A stretch of DNA of 14,300 nt. Source: JBELMB01 sp042088665. Lineage in GTDB: Bacteria; Pseudomonadota; Alphaproteobacteria; Rhodobacterales; Rhodobacteraceae. Every line of letters begins with the position of its first letter. Positions within the stretch are counted from its first letter, which is position 1. Below, in pieces: positions 13,433 to 14,300 of this stretch. The translations under genes were made by a program, and so were the position numbers. The stretch spans positions 1 to 14,300 of the forward strand of contig JBELMB010000132.1 in NCBI GenBank assembly GCA_042088665.1. Direction: 5' to 3'. The notes beneath the pieces are model-generated. The model saw only the letters and a program-made list of their open reading frames with translations. It ran no database searches and was not told the DNA's origin.

Positions 13433-14300
13433 CGGTGCTTGAAAGCCCGCTGGCTGATCAGGGGTTTGCCATGACCGCACCGGGCATCGCGGTGCGTGAA
13501 TGGTCCGTGGGAGCCAATGTCACCTGTCTCGACCTTGCAGAGGACCGCATCGTTGCGGGCCTTGGCGACGGTCGGGTCGTGGGCGTGACCGGGGAGGGCG
13601 TGCAGGAGATCGCGCGCCATTCCGGCGCGGTGAGCGGGCTATGTGGGGCGTCTGGTGTGATCTACTCTGCCGGGCAGGACGGCAAACTGTCCTTGGCCAA
13701 ACCCGGCGCAGCGCCCGAAACCCTGTTTCAGGCACGGGATGACTGGGCCACCGCATTGGCGCGGCACGGGTCGCGCGTTGCCGTGGCCGCTGGCAGATCG
13801 GTCATGGTCTACGACGATGGCGCGCTGCTGGCGCGGTTCGATGACCACCCTTCGACGGTCTCGGGGTTGGCCTTCTTTCCACAGGGGCGGCGGCTGGCCG
13901 TGAGCCGCTACAACGGCATAACCCTGTGGATGCTGGACGATCTGGCCAAGCCGGTGGAGCTGACCTGGGCAGGGTCGATGACCTCGGTCAGCATTTCGCC
14001 GGATGGGCGTTACGTCGCCGGGGCAACGCAGGACCGTGAGATCCACGTCTGGGATCTGGTCACCGGGCGGGACTTTCGGCTGGGCGGCTACCAGCGCAAG
14101 GTCAAGGGCATCGGCTGGACCCGCGACACGCAGTATCTCTACACCACCGGGGCGGATGTGCTGGTGGCCTGGGGGCTGGCGGGCGACCCGGGCGCGATTC
14201 CACCGGTCGAAATCGGCTACAGCTTTTCCCAGACGGTCAGCGCGGTCACGGCGCAGGCCCCCGCGGACAGGTTGGCCGCCGGATACACCAACGGCTGCAT
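13429..14300 (+). CDS. WD40-repeat protein, 3' end beyond window
   Basis: An open frame of 290 codons starts at ATG 13429 and has no stop before the window end. It shows repeated beta-propeller blades: GLGDGRVVGV, SAGQDGKLSLA, a blade with GLAFFPQGRRLAVSRYNGITLWML, and a canonical one with SVSISPDGRYVAGATQDREIHVWDL. A further blade ends VLVAWGL. No signal peptide is visible, so a cytoplasmic protein-interaction scaffold is likely. The four-base overlap with the CobW-like gene implies coupled translation and probably a physical or functional partnership in metal delivery. CobW plus WD40 pairs occur in other alphaproteobacteria, from my recollection. The function has not been worked out here. 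Confidence 0.88.
   Translation, partial: MTVLESPLADQGFAMTAPGIAVREWSVGANVTCLDLAEDRIVAGLGDGRVVGVTGEGVQEIARHSGAVSGLCGASGVIYSAGQDGKLSLAKPGAAPETLFQARDDWATALARHGSRVAVAAGRSVMVYDDGALLARFDDHPSTVSGLAFFPQGRRLAVSRYNGITLWMLDDLAKPVELTWAGSMTSVSISPDGRYVAGATQDREIHVWDLVTGRDFRLGGYQRKVKGIGWTRDTQYLYTTGADVLVAWGLAGDPGAIPPVEIGYSFSQTVSAVTAQAPADRLAAGYTNGC

Noticed and set aside
1..14300. CRISPR arrays, insertion sequences, phage or conjugation genes
   Set aside because: No regularly spaced repeats, transposase, integrase or mobilisation genes were recognised on either strand.

Overview
The window is GC-rich with densely packed genes, short gaps and several ATGA or TGATG stop/start overlaps. The tRNA-Leu, the Tat-exported NrtA-type binding proteins and the COG0523/WD40 pair suggest an alphaproteobacterium, probably of the Rhodobacterales (roseobacter) type. 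That placement is an inference from gene content and composition, not a proof.

Layout: (1) 1-55, the 3' part of a tRNA-Leu(GAG). (2) 237-860 on the minus strand, a TetR-family repressor. (3) 861-1091, a divergent control region with a widely spaced inverted repeat and a cluster of GTTTG half-sites. (4) 1092-7812, a probable operon: an NrtA/SsuA-type ABC importer (ATPase, Tat-exported binding protein, permease), an OsmC-like protein, an acyl-CoA-dehydrogenase-fold flavoprotein, a two-domain rhodanese, a 2-hydroxychromene-2-carboxylate-isomerase-like protein and an ANTAR-domain regulator. (5) 7813-7966, a non-coding leader with two ANTAR-like hexaloop hairpins and a hairpin that covers the Shine-Dalgarno sequence of the next gene. 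(6) 7967-12375, a second NrtA/CmpA-type importer followed by cyanase (cynS) and a HupE/UreJ-type metal permease. The order matches the cyanobacterial cynABD-cynS arrangement. (7) 12386-12411, a strong hairpin, then a CobW/COG0523 GTPase and a WD40-repeat protein that runs off the window.

How the parts may work together: the second importer very probably brings in cyanate, which cyanase hydrolyses with bicarbonate to ammonia and CO2. The first importer, the flavoprotein, the rhodanese and the OsmC and thioredoxin-fold proteins look like uptake and oxidation of another small N-, S- or C-containing compound. A nitrile, thiocyanate or organosulfur compound that finally yields cyanate or sulfane sulfur is one hypothesis. 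HupE and CobW suggest a Ni, Co or Zn enzyme coded beyond the window. Control appears two-layered: TetR on the first operon, and ANTAR-mediated RNA control on the second.

The least expected points are the flavoprotein lacking both usual catalytic glutamates, the ANTAR-like leader, and the roughly 100-residue Cys/His-bearing extension ahead of the Tat signal of the second binding protein.
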